From an uncultured Eubacteriales bacterium (GTDB lineage: Bacteria > Bacillota > Clostridia > Oscillospirales > QAMX01), in contig CAJLFQ010000098.1 in assembly GCA_905205975.1 (NCBI GenBank), positions 1-5,211 on the forward strand: a DNA stretch of 5,211 nucleotides, written 5' to 3'. Each line of letters starts with the position of its first letter. The first letter of the stretch is position 1. Made by a program: the position numbers and the translations under genes. The notes below the pieces were generated by a model. It had not been told where the DNA came from, made no database searches, and worked only from the letters and a program-made list of their open reading frames with translations. Positions 1 to 5,182 of this stretch are shown here, piece after piece.

Positions 1-30
1 GCGGGTTTGCACCGCTGCGGCTGGCTTTTT
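1..30. terminator. Right half of a GC-rich intrinsic terminator cut by the window edge
   Basis: GCGG at 1-4 pairs with CCGC at 12-15 around a 7-nt loop. The right arm continues as TGCGGCTGGC (16-25) and is followed at once by five T (26-30). The matching outer left arm would lie just outside the window. On the plus strand this reads as the end of a gene to the left. If an A-run precedes the missing arm it would also stop minus-strand transcripts leaving the EEP gene, whose stop codon is only 25 bp away. The visible stem is 4 bp; the rest is inference. Confidence 0.5.
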
Positions 31-54
31 GCTGTTTATTCCGTTTTCCGCGGC

Positions 55-840
55 TCAGGCGATTTCGACGACGGCGGCAACCGGGTAATGATCTGACAGC
101 CAGATGCCTTCGACAGGTGCGTCCGGCAGAACGCGCGCCGCAGACGGATCGCAGGCAAAGTCGGTGAAAACATAGTCGATTTTCATCGGTGCATCCTTGC
201 CGTAGCCGTGATAGGTATCACCCAGACCGGCTGTGGCATCGCAGACCGGCGCGCCGCAGACCGGTTTTGCCGTGAAGCATTTGATCTCTGCGTCATTCGG
301 TTCGGCGTTCATGTCGCCGGTGATGATAAAGTGCAGCCCCTGTTCAGAGAGCCGCTGCAAAATCTGCGAAACGCCGAGCAGACGGGCGTTCCGGCCGACG
401 TGATCCAAATGTGTATTCAGAAAAACAAACGGTTTTTCCAGTGCGCGATGGCAGAGTGTGGCCGCCGTATAGATGCGCGGACAGCCGCTCTGATCGCCGC
501 CAAAGCTGGAACCGGGCACATCCGGCGTCAGCGACAGCCAGCGCGTTTCAAGGTTCAGCAGTTCAAACTGATCCCGGCGATATGCGACGACGGTGGATTC
601 GCCGTGATAATCCGTATCGCGGCCGCAGCCGGCCACCGCGTAGCCGAGCGGCAGAAGCGTCTCGGTCAGGCTGGCACGCATACGGTCAGTCGCCTCCTGA
701 AAGCCGATCAGATCCGGCTTTTCACGTTGGAGCATTTCATAGATCCGCGGGGCGCGGTGCTGGAAGGTCGTCAAGCGTTTGGCGACCGGGTCATCGTCAC
801 AGGAGAGGTTGAAGGTCATCACTTTCAGGCGGATGGACAT
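55..840 (-). CDS. Endonuclease/exonuclease/phosphatase (EEP) family metal-dependent hydrolase
   Basis: A 261-residue protein of the DNase I/exonuclease III/sphingomyelinase-like fold, about the usual length for a single EEP domain. The family cleaves phosphodiester or phosphomonoester bonds using a divalent metal. The family motifs appear in order: the N-terminal strand MTFNLS with N11, the metal-binding glutamate in GFQEAT (E49), NTHLDH at 142-147 with H144, GDMN at 175-178 (the D-x-N pair), IDYVF with D222, and the C-terminal SDH at 249-251 with the catalytic histidine. No signal peptide or membrane segment is visible, so it is probably cytoplasmic. The start at 840 is supported by GAAAGGAAG at 849-857. 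It begins 49 bp after the dehydrogenase stop on the same strand, so the two are probably co-transcribed. The substrate cannot be assigned: nucleic acid, phospholipid headgroup and inositol phosphate all remain possible. The fold assignment is secure. Confidence 0.93.
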   Translation of the reverse strand: MSIRLKVMTFNLSCDDDPVAKRLTTFQHRAPRIYEMLQREKPDLIGFQEATDRMRASLTETLLPLGYAVAGCGRDTDYHGESTVVAYRRDQFELLNLETRWLSLTPDVPGSSFGGDQSGCPRIYTAATLCHRALEKPFVFLNTHLDHVGRNARLLGVSQILQRLSEQGLHFIITGDMNAEPNDAEIKCFTAKPVCGAPVCDATAGLGDTYHGYGKDAPMKIDYVFTDFACDPSAARVLPDAPVEGIWLSDHYPVAAVVEIA

Positions 841-849
841 GATACTCGC

Positions 850-857
850 TTCCTTTC
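850..857 (-). promoter_or_regulatory. Ribosome binding site of the EEP gene
   Basis: Read on the minus strand this is GAAAGGAA, about 9 nt before the ATG at 840. It supports that start over the in-frame ATG seven codons later, and gives the EEP gene its own initiation site in the 49-bp gap after the dehydrogenase stop. Confidence 0.7.
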
Positions 858-889
858 AGTTTGAGCAGTTTGAAATATCGCTGGCGGCA

Positions 890-1681
890 TCACCGCAGAA
901 TTTTGCGGATTGCAAAGCATTGCAGCCGTTTCGGGCATACGTTCAGCAGGAGGAGCAGGCCATTGCGGTTAATGCCGTATGCAAATGCAGGATGTTTTTT
1001 CCGGAGAATCTCGCCGACCTTTTCGGCGATTTTTTCCGGCGGGATGCTGCGGGCTTCCACGCTGTCCACAATTTGCCGGAAGCGCGCGGCGTTGCAGCGA
1101 TAGAGCTTGGTGTGTTCGCAGAATGCCTCCAATGCACAGGTCGACGCGCCGAGCATATCGGTCTGTACGGCGCCGGCGCGCAGGACGGAGACATGGATGC
1201 CAAGGAGCTGCAATTCCATCCGGAGCGCATACGCATACTTGTCAAGCGCGGCTTTGGTCACGCCGTAGATGCCTGTAAATGGCAGGGGATCCAGCGGCGC
1301 CAGTTCGCTGGTCATCAGCAGGATGCGGCTGCCTGCATGGAGGAGCGGCAGAAATGCGCGGTTGACCAGAAAAGCCGCCCGCAGGTTGACATGGAAAATC
1401 TGTGCGAAGTCTTCCGGCGTCATTTCAACGAGCGAGTCGAGCCGGTACATCCCGGCGAAGTGGATGACCGCCGATATGTCACCGGTGCTGGCGCCAACCG
1501 TTTTTACGGCGTCGGCGACGCTGGATGCATCCGTCAGGTCAACCGTGACCGGGATGATGTTTTTTCCGGGCGGACACGCTTTCCGGTCGAGTGCAAAGAC
1601 GCGCCAGCCTTGTCCCGCCAGCATTCGGACGGTCGCCTGTCCCATTCCGCCGGCAGCGCCGGTCACAACGGCATACGGCAT
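890..1681 (-). CDS. Classical short-chain dehydrogenase/reductase (SDR), NAD(P)-dependent oxidoreductase
   Basis: A 263-residue Rossmann-fold oxidoreductase, the usual length for classical SDRs. The cofactor motif TGAAGGMG (TGxxxGxG) is at 7-14. An aspartate after the second strand (D32 in ALDR) suggests a preference for NAD(H). D49 in VDLT contacts adenine in the family. The usual NNAG appears as HFAG at 74-77. The catalytic tetrad is present: N99, S125, Y139 and K143 (YGVTK). The post-catalytic loop reads RAGAVQTDM (168-176) in place of the common PG. The tail has a leucine-rich run near 242-247 followed by a basic stretch ending RKILR, as in several bacterial relatives of the 11-beta-HSD-like group, and could make the enzyme membrane-associated. 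A strong site, GGGAGGAA at 1688-1695, supports the start. It lies 163 bp after glyS and 49 bp before the EEP gene. The substrate is unknown; a steroid or other lipid alcohol is only a guess. Confidence 0.93.
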   Translation of the reverse strand: MPYAVVTGAAGGMGQATVRMLAGQGWRVFALDRKACPPGKNIIPVTVDLTDASSVADAVKTVGASTGDISAVIHFAGMYRLDSLVEMTPEDFAQIFHVNLRAAFLVNRAFLPLLHAGSRILLMTSELAPLDPLPFTGIYGVTKAALDKYAYALRMELQLLGIHVSVLRAGAVQTDMLGASTCALEAFCEHTKLYRCNAARFRQIVDSVEARSIPPEKIAEKVGEILRKKHPAFAYGINRNGLLLLLNVCPKRLQCFAIRKILR

Positions 1682-1687
1682 GAAGGG

Positions 1688-1695
1688 TTCCTCCC
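1688..1695 (-). promoter_or_regulatory. Strong ribosome binding site of the SDR gene
   Basis: On the minus strand it reads GGGAGGAA, 6 nt before the ATG at 1681. This is the best Shine-Dalgarno match in the window and fixes the dehydrogenase start. Confidence 0.8.
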
Positions 1696-1724
1696 TTTCA
1701 AGTGATTTGAAGGTCGTTTATCAG

Positions 1725-1763
1725 AAACGGCGCCCGCTGTTTGAGAAAAGCAGGGCGCCGTTT
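1725..1763 (-). terminator. Intrinsic terminator after glyS, symmetric enough to work both ways
   Basis: An 11-bp perfect stem pairs 1725-1735 (AAACGGCGCCC) with 1753-1763 (GGGCGCCGTTT) around a 17-nt loop. On the minus strand, the direction of glyS, the stem ends in TTTCTGATAAA. On the plus strand it ends in TTTTC. Its place between glyS and the dehydrogenase suggests it ends the glyS transcript. The T-run is short, so some read-through to the dehydrogenase is plausible. Confidence 0.75.
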
Positions 1764-1802
1764 TCGGTTATGGTTTGGATATGGGTTTGATTATGGATGG
1801 TT

Positions 1803-1830
1803 CGGATGCGTCTTTTGACGCGCCTATCCG
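1803..1830 (-). other. Bulged stem-loop just after the glyS stop codon
   Basis: GCGTC (1808-1812) and GACGC (1817-1821) close a 4-nt loop of TTTT (AAAA in the glyS RNA). An outer 5-bp stem pairs CGGAT (1803-1807) with ATCCG (1826-1830) past a 4-nt bulge. No T-run follows on the minus strand, so it does not look like a terminator. It could protect the 3' end of the glyS mRNA, but its function is unknown. Confidence 0.45.
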
Positions 1831-1844
1831 TAGACCGAATCGGC

Positions 1845-3236
1845 TCAGAACGCAGTTTTTTCTTTGAGGTACTCTTTCAGTTCGGCAATCGGAATCCGAA
1901 TCTGCTCCATCGTGTCGCGGTCGCGGACAGTGACGCAGCCGTCGTTTTCAGAGTCGAAATCGTAGGTGATGCAGAACGGCGTACCGATTTCATCCTGACG
2001 ACGGTAACGCTTGCCGATAGAACCGGCATCATCGAAGTCAACCGAGAAGTCTTTGGCCAGCAGGTCGAGCACCTCGCCGGCTTTTTCAGAGAGCTTCTTG
2101 GACAGCGGCAGAATGGCTGCTTTGTACGGCGCCAGCGCCGGATGCAGGTGCAGGACGACGCGGACATCGCCTTCGGAAATTTCTTCTTCGTCATAAGCGT
2201 CGCAGAGGAAGGCCAGTGCAGCGCGGTCTGCGCCGAGCGACGGTTCAATGACGTACGGAATGTATTTTTTGTTTTCTTCCTGATCGAAATAGTCCATTTC
2301 GACGCCGGAATGTTCCTGATGGGCTTTCAGGTCGTAGTCGGTACGGTCGGCAACGCCCCAGAGCTCACCCCAGCCGAACGGGAAGAGGAATTCAAAGTCC
2401 GTCGTCGCCTTGGAGTAGTGGGAGAGCTCTTCTTTGGCATGGTCGCGCAGGCGCAGGTTTTCTTCTTTCATGCCGAGGGACAGCAGCCAATCGCGGCAGT
2501 ATCCGCGCCAGAAGGCGAACCATTCAAGGTCGGTGTCCGGTTTGCAGAAGAATTCAAGCTCCATCTGTTCAAATTCACGCGTACGGAACGTGAAGTTGCC
2601 CGGCGTGATTTCGTTGCGGAAGCTCTTGCCAATTTGGCAGACGCCGAACGGGATCTTGCGGCGGGTGCTGCGGGCGATGTTCTTGAAGTTGACGAAAATG
2701 CCCTGTGCCGTTTCCGGACGGAGGTAAACTTCGTTCTGGGATTCTTCGGTAACGCCCTGATGCGTTTTGAACATCATATTGAACTTACGGATCGGGGTGA
2801 ACTCCGATTTGCCGCAGCCCGGGCAGGTGACGCCGTGTTCGGTGATGTAATCGGTCAGCTGGTCGTTCGTCATGGCTTCGATGGACATTTCGATGCCGTG
2901 TTCCGCATTCCAGGCTTCGATCAGCTTATCCGCACGGTGACGCATTTTGCAGTTTTTGCAGTCGATGAGCGGGTCGTTGAAGTTGACGACATGGCCGGAG
3001 GCAACCCACGTTTCGCGGTTCATCAGGATGGCGCAGTCAACGCCGACGTTGTAACGGCATTCCTGGACGAATTTCTTCCACCAGGCGCGTTTGACGTTGT
3101 TTTTGAATTCGACGCCGAGCGGGCCGTAGTCCCAGGTGTTGGCCAAGCCGCCGTAGATTTCGCTGCCGCTGAAAATGAAGCCTCTGTTTTTGCAGAGGGC
3201 GACAATTTTGTCCATGGTTTTCTCTGTGTTCAGCAT
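1845..3236 (-). CDS. glyS: Glycine--tRNA ligase, single-chain alpha2 type
   Basis: A class II aminoacyl-tRNA synthetase that charges tRNA-Gly with glycine in the cytoplasm. The protein is 463 residues, the normal length for the homodimeric form found in Gram-positive bacteria; there is no separate alpha/beta pair. The N-terminal motif-1 region GSEIYGGLANTWDYGPLG is at 24-41. Two cysteine pairs, C93/C96 and C138/C141, look like a zinc-binding insertion. RPETAQGIF is at 173-181. Motif 2 runs from FRNEI (206-210) to FRTREFEQME (217-226). Motif 3 is EPSLGADR (331-338) with its conserved arginine. The anticodon-binding domain fills about 360-455. The start at 3236 is chosen because AAAGGA lies 8 nt upstream; the open frame runs up to 3338, but that ATG sits at the predicted transcription start and would be leaderless. 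The gene has its own promoter at 3344-3371. In-frame M8 is a weaker alternative start. Confidence 0.97.
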   Translation of the reverse strand: MLNTEKTMDKIVALCKNRGFIFSGSEIYGGLANTWDYGPLGVEFKNNVKRAWWKKFVQECRYNVGVDCAILMNRETWVASGHVVNFNDPLIDCKNCKMRHRADKLIEAWNAEHGIEMSIEAMTNDQLTDYITEHGVTCPGCGKSEFTPIRKFNMMFKTHQGVTEESQNEVYLRPETAQGIFVNFKNIARSTRRKIPFGVCQIGKSFRNEITPGNFTFRTREFEQMELEFFCKPDTDLEWFAFWRGYCRDWLLSLGMKEENLRLRDHAKEELSHYSKATTDFEFLFPFGWGELWGVADRTDYDLKAHQEHSGVEMDYFDQEENKKYIPYVIEPSLGADRAALAFLCDAYDEEEISEGDVRVVLHLHPALAPYKAAILPLSKKLSEKAGEVLDLLAKDFSVDFDDAGSIGKRYRRQDEIGTPFCITYDFDSENDGCVTVRDRDTMEQIRIPIAELKEYLKEKTAF

Positions 3237-3337
3237 TGTAAAATTCCTTTCGGATGAGATTTCAATTTCGTTTGTTATCCAGACCGGCGTTTGGAAGCCG
3301 GAGCAAATACGCTGGCGATGGGCGCTTTGAGACGCCA
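3237..3337 (-). promoter_or_regulatory. glyS 5' leader with two small hairpins and no T-box
   Basis: This is the untranslated stretch of about 100 nt between the predicted transcription start near 3337 and the glyS ATG. Two stem-loops are visible: a 4-bp stem of 3321-3324 with 3333-3336, and a 5-bp CCGGC/GCCGG stem of 3284-3288 with 3297-3301 around 8 nt. T-box riboswitches commonly control glycyl-tRNA synthetase genes in this phylum, but the leader is too short and I see neither a T-box core before a terminator nor a terminator hairpin. Whether it regulates anything is unknown. Confidence 0.4.
3245..3250 (-). promoter_or_regulatory. Ribosome binding site that decides the glyS start
   Basis: It reads AAAGGA on the minus strand, 8 nt before the ATG at 3236. 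No comparable site precedes the upstream in-frame ATG at 3338 or the downstream ATG at 3215. Confidence 0.8.
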
Positions 3338-3343
3338 CCTTAT

Positions 3344-3371
3344 ATTATACCGCAGAAATCCAACTTGTCAA
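3344..3371 (-). promoter_or_regulatory. Sigma-A type promoter of glyS
   Basis: A perfect -35 TTGACA (complement of 3366-3371) and a perfect -10 TATAAT (complement of 3344-3349) are separated by 16 bp. Transcription should start near 3337. The spacer is 1 bp shorter than the optimum; otherwise this is the strongest promoter in the window, fitting for a housekeeping synthetase. Confidence 0.85.
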
Positions 3372-3483
3372 GCCGATTTTGCCCATTTCAGGGAAAAGAA
3401 GCATTTTTGAAGGACAGAATCCATGCAAAAAGGTCGTTCTGACGGCTGGTCTGATGCAGTTCAGCGGCTGTGCCCGGGAACCA

Positions 3484-3966
3484 CTACGCCCGGCAGATAA
3501 AATGCCGTACGCCGGTATCTTCGGCCAGCAGCAAGTCGGCTGCGTTGGCCGGGTAGAGGGTCATCTGCCGGATTTGGTCGAGCGGCACCCATGCAAACCA
3601 GATTTGTTTCTGCGGGTCTTCGGGTTGTTCTCTCGACGCGAAGCGGCCGGTTTGCGGCAGCTGACCGCCGGGCAGCTTGACGTCATAATACAGGCAGATC
3701 TGATGGCACGGTTTTTCGTTCCACGCGAAGAAGATTTCCGCTGCCCAGCGGAGGCCTCCGACCTTGATGTCTGCGCCGGTTTCCTCTTTGAACTCGCGGA
3801 TCAGCGTCTGCTCGTTTGTCTCGCCCAATGCAGCATGACCGCCCGGGAAGGCATATCCATCGTCGTCGGACGGTTTCTGCAAAAGGACCTTTCCGTCCCG
3901 GATGCAGATGCCTGCCACACGATAGCTGAAAACAAAATCATCTGTTTTGAAAAGGATGTCTTTCAT
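3484..3966 (-). CDS. NUDIX hydrolase, MutT-like
   Basis: A 160-residue single-domain NUDIX protein. The family hydrolyses nucleoside diphosphates linked to another group, using divalent metal held by the NUDIX box. The box is complete (G-x5-E-x7-REU-x-EE-x-GU): GHAALGE at 43-49, then REFKEETGA at 57-65, with E58, E61 and E62 available for metal binding. Upstream, CIRDGKVLLQK (21-31) and YAFPGG (38-43) are the standard NUDIX strands. No export signal or membrane segment is visible. The start is supported by AGGGGAG at 3973-3979, 6 nt upstream, and by a promoter at 4038-4066. It lies 247 bp before glyS on the same strand, and no strong terminator separates them, so some read-through into glyS is possible. 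The substrate (oxidised nucleotide, nucleotide sugar or other) cannot be read from the box. Confidence 0.95.
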   Translation of the reverse strand: MKDILFKTDDFVFSYRVAGICIRDGKVLLQKPSDDDGYAFPGGHAALGETNEQTLIREFKEETGADIKVGGLRWAAEIFFAWNEKPCHQICLYYDVKLPGGQLPQTGRFASREQPEDPQKQIWFAWVPLDQIRQMTLYPANAADLLLAEDTGVRHFICRA

Positions 3967-3972
3967 TCGTCT

Positions 3973-3979
3973 CTCCCCT
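3973..3979 (-). promoter_or_regulatory. Ribosome binding site of the NUDIX gene
   Basis: It reads AGGGGAG on the minus strand, 6 nt before the ATG at 3966. It lies just downstream of the 5' UTR hairpin at 3990-4011 and is not itself part of that stem. Confidence 0.65.
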
Positions 3980-3989
3980 GCCGTTTTCC

Positions 3990-4011
3990 GTGCGGCTTTC
4001 TAAAACCGCAC
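3990..4011 (-). promoter_or_regulatory. Strong hairpin in the NUDIX 5' untranslated region
   Basis: On the minus strand GTGCGGTTT pairs with AAAGCCGCAC: six Watson-Crick pairs, one G-U pair, then further A-U pairs closing on a loop of about 4 nt. It sits in the predicted 64-nt leader, roughly 10 nt before the ribosome binding site. No T-run follows, so it is not a terminator. It could stabilise the mRNA or tune translation; this is inference. Confidence 0.45.
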
Positions 4012-4037
4012 CGGCTCATCTTTCCCCGGATGCATTC

Positions 4038-4066
4038 AGTATAGCACAGGAACCGTCGGTTTTCAA
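4038..4066 (-). promoter_or_regulatory. Sigma-A type promoter of the NUDIX gene
   Basis: The -35 is TTGAAA (complement of 4061-4066) and the -10 is TATACT (complement of 4038-4043), with a 17-bp spacer. The expected transcript start is near 4031, giving a leader of about 64 nt. It is divergent from the acetyltransferase promoter; the two -35 boxes are 82 bp apart. Confidence 0.75.
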
Positions 4067-4148
4067 GGGTGGCTGCCGACTGTTTGCTGTCTTCAGCCGC
4101 TGCGTGGACAAGATTGCTTTCCGCGTGCACCGGCGCCGCGAAAAGCGA

Positions 4149-4177
4149 TTGAATGATTCCGCAAAATATGATATAAT
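4149..4177 (+). promoter_or_regulatory. Sigma-A type promoter of the acetyltransferase gene
   Basis: TTGAAT at 4149-4154 and a perfect TATAAT at 4172-4177 are separated by 17 bp. Transcription should start near 4184, giving a leader of about 43 nt. This placement rules out translation from the open-frame ATGs at 3990 and 4176, which lie upstream of the transcript start. Confidence 0.8.
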
Positions 4178-4209
4178 GGGGGGCGATCTCACAGAGACTT
4201 CCGAAACAG

Positions 4210-4216
4210 AAAGGAA
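4210..4216 (+). promoter_or_regulatory. Ribosome binding site that decides the acetyltransferase start
   Basis: AAAGGAA lies 10 nt before the ATG at 4227, inside the short leader. It supports this start over the later in-frame ATG at 4302 and over the untranscribed ATGs upstream. Confidence 0.75.
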
Positions 4217-4226
4217 CCCTGCCATT

Positions 4227-4862
4227 ATGCTGGAAGACGGAAACGGAAAGCTCTTCTTTCCCGGTGCGGACTGGAGAGTCGCCATCAAGAAAAAGACGCA
4301 TATGCTCAACCAGAAATACAACGCCCTGACGGAGTATCAGCCGGAGGCCCGCAAAGAAGTTCTGCGTGAAATTCTCGGCGAGCTGAATGAAAACGTCACG
4401 CTGCAAGGGCCGATCACCTTCCATTACGGCCGGCATACCAAGATCGGCAAAAACACCTTTATCAATTTCAACTTCACCTGTCAGGACGATGTCGAAGTTG
4501 TCATCGGCGAAAACTGCGACTTCGGCCCCAACGTCACAATTATCACGCCGATTCACCCGATGCTTCCCGATGAGAGACGTGCGCTGATGTGTCCGGACGG
4601 CGTCGGCCGCCGGCTGTGCTATGGGAAGCCGGTGCATGTGGAAAAGGGCTGCTGGATCTGTGCCAATGTGACCATTCTGCCGGGCGTCACCATCGGCGAA
4701 GGCTGCGTCATCGGTGCGGGCAGCGTTGTCACGCGGTCGATCCCGCCCCACAGTTTTGCCGCAGGCAACCCCTGCCGTGTGATCCGCACGTTGACAGAAG
4801 CAGACTCCATGAGAAACCATCCGGAGCTCCTCGGCGACTGTTCCGTGATCGACGCCGAATAA
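4227..4862 (+). CDS. Left-handed beta-helix O-acetyltransferase, maltose/galactoside acetyltransferase-like
   Basis: A 211-residue hexapeptide-repeat acetyltransferase of the LacA/Maa/NodL group. These are cytoplasmic trimers that move acetyl from acetyl-CoA to a sugar hydroxyl. The helical N-terminal part (about 15-55, including LNQKYNAL and ARKEVLREILGEL) matches the maltose-acetyltransferase cap domain. Hexapeptide repeats begin near 60 and give the left-handed beta-helix. The likely catalytic histidine is H110 in TPIHP. The family signature occupies 132-187: WICANVTILPGVTIGEG, then VIGAGSVVTRSIPP and AAGNPCRVIR. The start at 4227 follows AAAGGAA at 4210-4216, 10 nt upstream, and lies downstream of the promoter; the frame is open back to 3990, but that part is not transcribed from this promoter. 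It is a single-gene unit, ended by a terminator at 4876-4915. The acceptor sugar is unknown; the group often acts in general detoxification of non-metabolised sugars. Confidence 0.94.
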   Translation: MLEDGNGKLFFPGADWRVAIKKKTHMLNQKYNALTEYQPEARKEVLREILGELNENVTLQGPITFHYGRHTKIGKNTFINFNFTCQDDVEVVIGENCDFGPNVTIITPIHPMLPDERRALMCPDGVGRRLCYGKPVHVEKGCWICANVTILPGVTIGEGCVIGAGSVVTRSIPPHSFAAGNPCRVIRTLTEADSMRNHPELLGDCSVIDAE

Positions 4863-4875
4863 GCCATCTTCATCT

Positions 4876-4915
4876 GTGCTGCCGGGAGTCTGTGCGCTTC
4901 CGGCGGCACGCTTTT
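4876..4915 (+). terminator. Intrinsic terminator of the acetyltransferase gene
   Basis: GTGCTGCCGG (4876-4885) pairs with CCGGCGGCAC (4900-4909) over 10 bp with one G-U pair. Up to four more inner pairs leave a 6-nt loop. GC and four T follow at 4910-4915. It starts 13 bp after the stop codon, a typical position. Confidence 0.85.
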
Positions 4916-4924
4916 CATGCAGCA

Positions 4925-5024
4925 CACGCGATTTTCGTGCGGCGGACAGGCATTTGTCCCGATTCAAAAATAGGGGGCTGCGGCTTCAGCCGTGACCGCC
5001 CCACAGGCCGTTTGAAAAGAACGG
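4925..5024. repeat. Cluster of inverted repeats in the gap before tRNA-Pro
   Basis: No gene is seen between 4863 and 5107. Past the terminator this stretch holds four stem-loops: CACG/CGTG (4925-4928 with 4936-4939), GGACA/TGTCC (4944-4948 with 4955-4959), a bulged stem of GGGGC/GCCCC (4974-4978 with 4998-5002) enclosing CGGC/GCCG around TTCA (4981-4992), and CCGTT/AACGG (5008-5012 with 5020-5024). On the minus strand the third stem is followed by CTATTTTTG, which looks like a terminator for transcripts coming from the right, although no minus-strand gene is seen there. Confidence 0.5.
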
Positions 5025-5046
5025 TTCCCTTTCGTCGAAAAAAGAC

Positions 5047-5075
5047 TTGCCAACCGCGTTTGGATATGGTATAAT
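5047..5075 (+). promoter_or_regulatory. Sigma-A type promoter of tRNA-Pro
   Basis: TTGCCA at 5047-5052 and a perfect TATAAT at 5070-5075 are separated by 17 bp. The transcript should start near 5082, leaving a 26-nt 5' leader for RNase P to remove. That leader contains a 5-bp hairpin, ACGGC/GCCGT, at 5086-5100. Confidence 0.85.
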
Positions 5076-5107
5076 AGATTGAAACACGGCATATCGCCGT
5101 TTGCTTT

Positions 5108-5182
5108 CGGGGTGTGGCCCAATGGTAAGGCGCTTGGTTTGGGACCAAGATTTCGCTGGTTCGATTCCAGTCACTCCGACCA
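5108..5182 (+). tRNA. tRNA-Pro, anticodon UGG
   Basis: A complete 75-nt cloverleaf with encoded CCA. The acceptor stem CGGGGTG (5108-5114) pairs with CACTCCG (5172-5178) with one G-U pair. The D arm uses GCC/GGC around a loop containing GGT. The anticodon stem CTTGG/CCAAG (5133-5137, 5145-5149) holds the loop TTTGGGA, with anticodon TGG at 5140-5142. The T arm carries GGTTCGATTCC, and CCA is at 5180-5182. The C1-G72 pair, A73 and the GG at anticodon positions 35-36 are the known proline identity elements in bacteria. It reads CCA and, by wobble, other CCN codons. Only 29 nt follow before the window ends, too few to tell whether more tRNA genes follow. Confidence 0.97.

Noticed and set aside
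1012..1040. Repeated GGCGA/TTTTCCGG-like runs inside the dehydrogenase gene
   Set aside because: They fall within well-conserved reading frame and code for ordinary lysine- and glutamate-rich helix. No separate role is supported.
1780..1810. A weak -10-like CATAAT on the minus strand as a dehydrogenase promoter
   Set aside because: No acceptable -35 lies at the right distance, and transcripts from it would run into the terminator stem at 1725-1763.
1797..3257. A 486-residue plus-strand open frame opposite glyS
   Set aside because: Its composition (many F, V, A, E and D) is that of an antisense shadow, and the minus strand carries all glycyl-tRNA synthetase motifs over the same span.
3237..3338. 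N-terminal extension of glyS to an ATG at 3338
   Set aside because: The extension has no family similarity, no ribosome binding site, and starts at the predicted transcription start. The ATG at 3236 has a good site and gives the normal family length.
3331..3340. AAGGTGGCG on the minus strand, resembling part of a T-box core
   Set aside because: It sits at the predicted transcript start, with no specifier stem before it and no terminator after it. A T-box core belongs at the 3' end of a long leader, so this is a chance match.
3372..3483. Possible terminator between the NUDIX gene and the glyS promoter
   Set aside because: Only 3-4 bp stems can be drawn near the CTTTTTG run on the minus strand. 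No stem is strong enough to call, so the end of the NUDIX transcript stays undefined.
3963..4967. A 334-residue minus-strand open frame across the acetyltransferase and the divergent promoter region
   Set aside because: It lies opposite a clear hexapeptide acetyltransferase, has no recognisable motif, and runs through two promoters. It is a GC-driven shadow frame.
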